This document shows positions 4,578 to 5,272 of a stretch of 5,272 bases of DNA, in pieces (the first letter of the stretch is position 1; the number at the start of each line of letters is the position of its first letter). The position numbers and the translations under genes were made by a program. Below the pieces are notes generated by a model. The model was not told the origin of the DNA. It worked only from the letters and a program-made list of their open reading frames with translations, and did not search any database. Source of the DNA: Microcoleaceae cyanobacterium UBA11344 (GTDB lineage Bacteria > Cyanobacteriota > Cyanobacteriia > Cyanobacteriales > Microcoleaceae); the NCBI GenBank assembly GCA_003483675.1, contig DMYK01000414.1, forward strand, positions 1 through 5,272, written 5' to 3'.

Positions 4578-5272
4578 TTACACGAACTTGAAACTCTCAG
4601 ATGTAAAGCCGCCTTGAATTATGGCAATTTGGTCGGAAGTACCAGTCAAATTGATGGAGTTACCAACAATATTGTAGTCAGAGAGACTCCCATGTAACTG
4701 AATCTGATCTATTCCCTGCTTGAAATCTTGAATCAATGCAACTCCTGTTCCACTATAGTATGTCTTGGTGGCATCTCCTAGCACAAAAACATCTCTACCC
4801 TTACCCCCAATCAGCGCATCCGTTTCATTACTTCCGGGTGTAGCACTCAATGGATTGACTCCAATCAGGATATCATTGCCTCGCAAACCTAAGAGTGTAT
4901 CGTTACCCTCTCCTCCAGTTAAGGTATCTATGCCGCTACTACCTAAAATGGAGTTATCTAAACTATCTCCGGTAATGTCCTTTCCTGCTGTGGTGTTAAT
5001 ACCGTTAGCTGGCGAAAAGGGTGGAGTTTGGTTTTGAGGATTCGGATTACCGATTCCGCCTTGGTTTTGATTACCCATTCCGCCTTGGTTTTGAGGTGGA
5101 GGATTACCCATTCCGCCTTGGATTTGACCTAGAAGATTATCCATTCCGCCCTGGTTTTGATTACCGATTCCGCCTTGGTTTTGATTGCCCATTCCGCCTT
5201 GGATTTGACCTAGAAGATTACCCATTCCGCCTTGGTTTTGATTACCCATTGCGCCTTGGTTTTGATTGCCCG
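4578..5272 (-). CDS. Gln/Asn/Gly-repeat protein with C-terminal RTX calcium-binding repeats (5' partial)
   Basis: The frame is open to the right edge (seven codons GNQNQGA precede the Met at 5249), so the true start lies outside and 230 residues are visible. Numbering from that Met, residues 1-74 are low-complexity repeats built on (M/I)GNQNQGG, with longer variants MGNLLGQIQGG and MGNPPPQNQGG. A TPPFSP linker follows. Then come hemolysin-type RTX nonapeptides: SSGIDTLTGGEGNDTLLGLRG (104-124), GNDILIG (124-130) and ALIGGKGRDVFVLGD (145-159), which coil around calcium. The C-terminal part, VALIQDFKQGIDQIQLHGSL (170-189) onward, is the closing domain common in cyanobacterial RTX proteins. Such proteins are usually exported by type I secretion with an uncleaved C-terminal signal; this is family knowledge and no transporter genes are visible. 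The function is unknown; a surface or extracellular matrix role is a guess. The number of RTX units is small. Confidence 0.85.
   Translation of the reverse strand, partial: GNQNQGAMGNQNQGGMGNLLGQIQGGMGNQNQGGIGNQNQGGMDNLLGQIQGGMGNPPPQNQGGMGNQNQGGIGNPNPQNQTPPFSPANGINTTAGKDITGDSLDNSILGSSGIDTLTGGEGNDTLLGLRGNDILIGVNPLSATPGSNETDALIGGKGRDVFVLGDATKTYYSGTGVALIQDFKQGIDQIQLHGSLSDYNIVGNSINLTGTSDQIAIIQGGFTSESFKFV
5028..5272 (-). repeat. In-frame coding tandem repeats (24-bp and 33-bp units, 81-bp higher order)
   Basis: The minus strand is built from 24-bp units encoding (M/I)GNQNQGG and 33-bp units encoding MGNLLGQIQGG or MGNPPPQNQGG. The GGATTTGACCT segment (plus strand) at 5120-5130 recurs at 5201-5211, giving an 81-bp period, or 27 residues: one 11-residue unit plus two 8-residue units. 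All unit lengths are multiples of three, so copy changes keep the frame. The array runs off the right edge, so total copy number is unknown. Confidence 0.88.

Noticed and set aside
4494..4697. Plus-strand 67-codon reading frame at the right-hand intergenic gap
   Set aside because: It starts inside the 26-bp-arm inverted repeat and then runs antisense to the well-supported RTX C-terminus; no recognisable protein features.
4765..5037. Plus-strand 90-codon reading frame
   Set aside because: Entirely antisense to the RTX repeats; its Ser/Pro/Leu-rich composition is what the complement of Gly/Asp/Asn-rich repeats gives.

Overview
This window most likely comes from the chromosome of a filamentous cyanobacterium, possibly in the Oscillatoriales (Microcoleus, Oscillatoria or Kamptonema type). 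Three perfect copies of the HIP1 octamer GCGATCGC occur (1261-1268, 1453-1460, 3441-3448), against about 0.08 expected by chance in 5.3 kb. There is a heptanucleotide STRR array, short palindromic repeats fill most intergenic gaps, no start codon has a clear Shine-Dalgarno, and the proteins are of cyanobacterial type. The genus is inferred from general knowledge and was not checked by alignment.

Layout, left to right. Bases 1-289 (minus) hold the N-terminal part of ModB, the membrane permease of the molybdate ABC transporter, cut by the window edge. Bases 290-695 are non-coding: a 100-bp tandem repeat with about 2.7 units, each carrying a GC-rich palindrome, plus one further palindrome in the opposite orientation. 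Bases 696-1502 (minus) encode ModA, the molybdate-binding protein. The 178-bp gap after it holds a dispersed GCGAAGA-type repeat and a perfect 9-bp-arm hairpin. Bases 1681-2238 (minus) encode a thioredoxin-fold protein of the PRX-like group with a CNHC motif. A TTAACTG heptamer array separates it from an agmatinase-family ureohydrolase (2354-3283, minus). A 237-bp divergent intergenic region leads to an alpha/beta hydrolase (3521-4426, plus). That gene converges on a Gln/Asn/Gly-repeat protein with RTX calcium-binding repeats (4578 to the right edge, minus, N-terminus missing). A long, nearly perfect inverted repeat sits between the two convergent genes.

How the genes work together. ModA delivers periplasmic molybdate to ModB; the ATPase ModC is expected beyond the left edge. 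The minus-strand order ureohydrolase, redoxin, modA, modB is collinear, but gaps of 115, 178 and 406 bp, each filled with repeats, argue against one tight operon. The other genes look like ordinary housekeeping or surface-protein genes with no evident shared pathway.

I see no clear new multi-gene system. The most notable items are the palindrome-bearing 100-bp array that abuts the modB start codon, the higher-order 81-bp (27-residue) coding repeat in the RTX protein, and the 26-bp-arm inverted repeat between the convergent genes.
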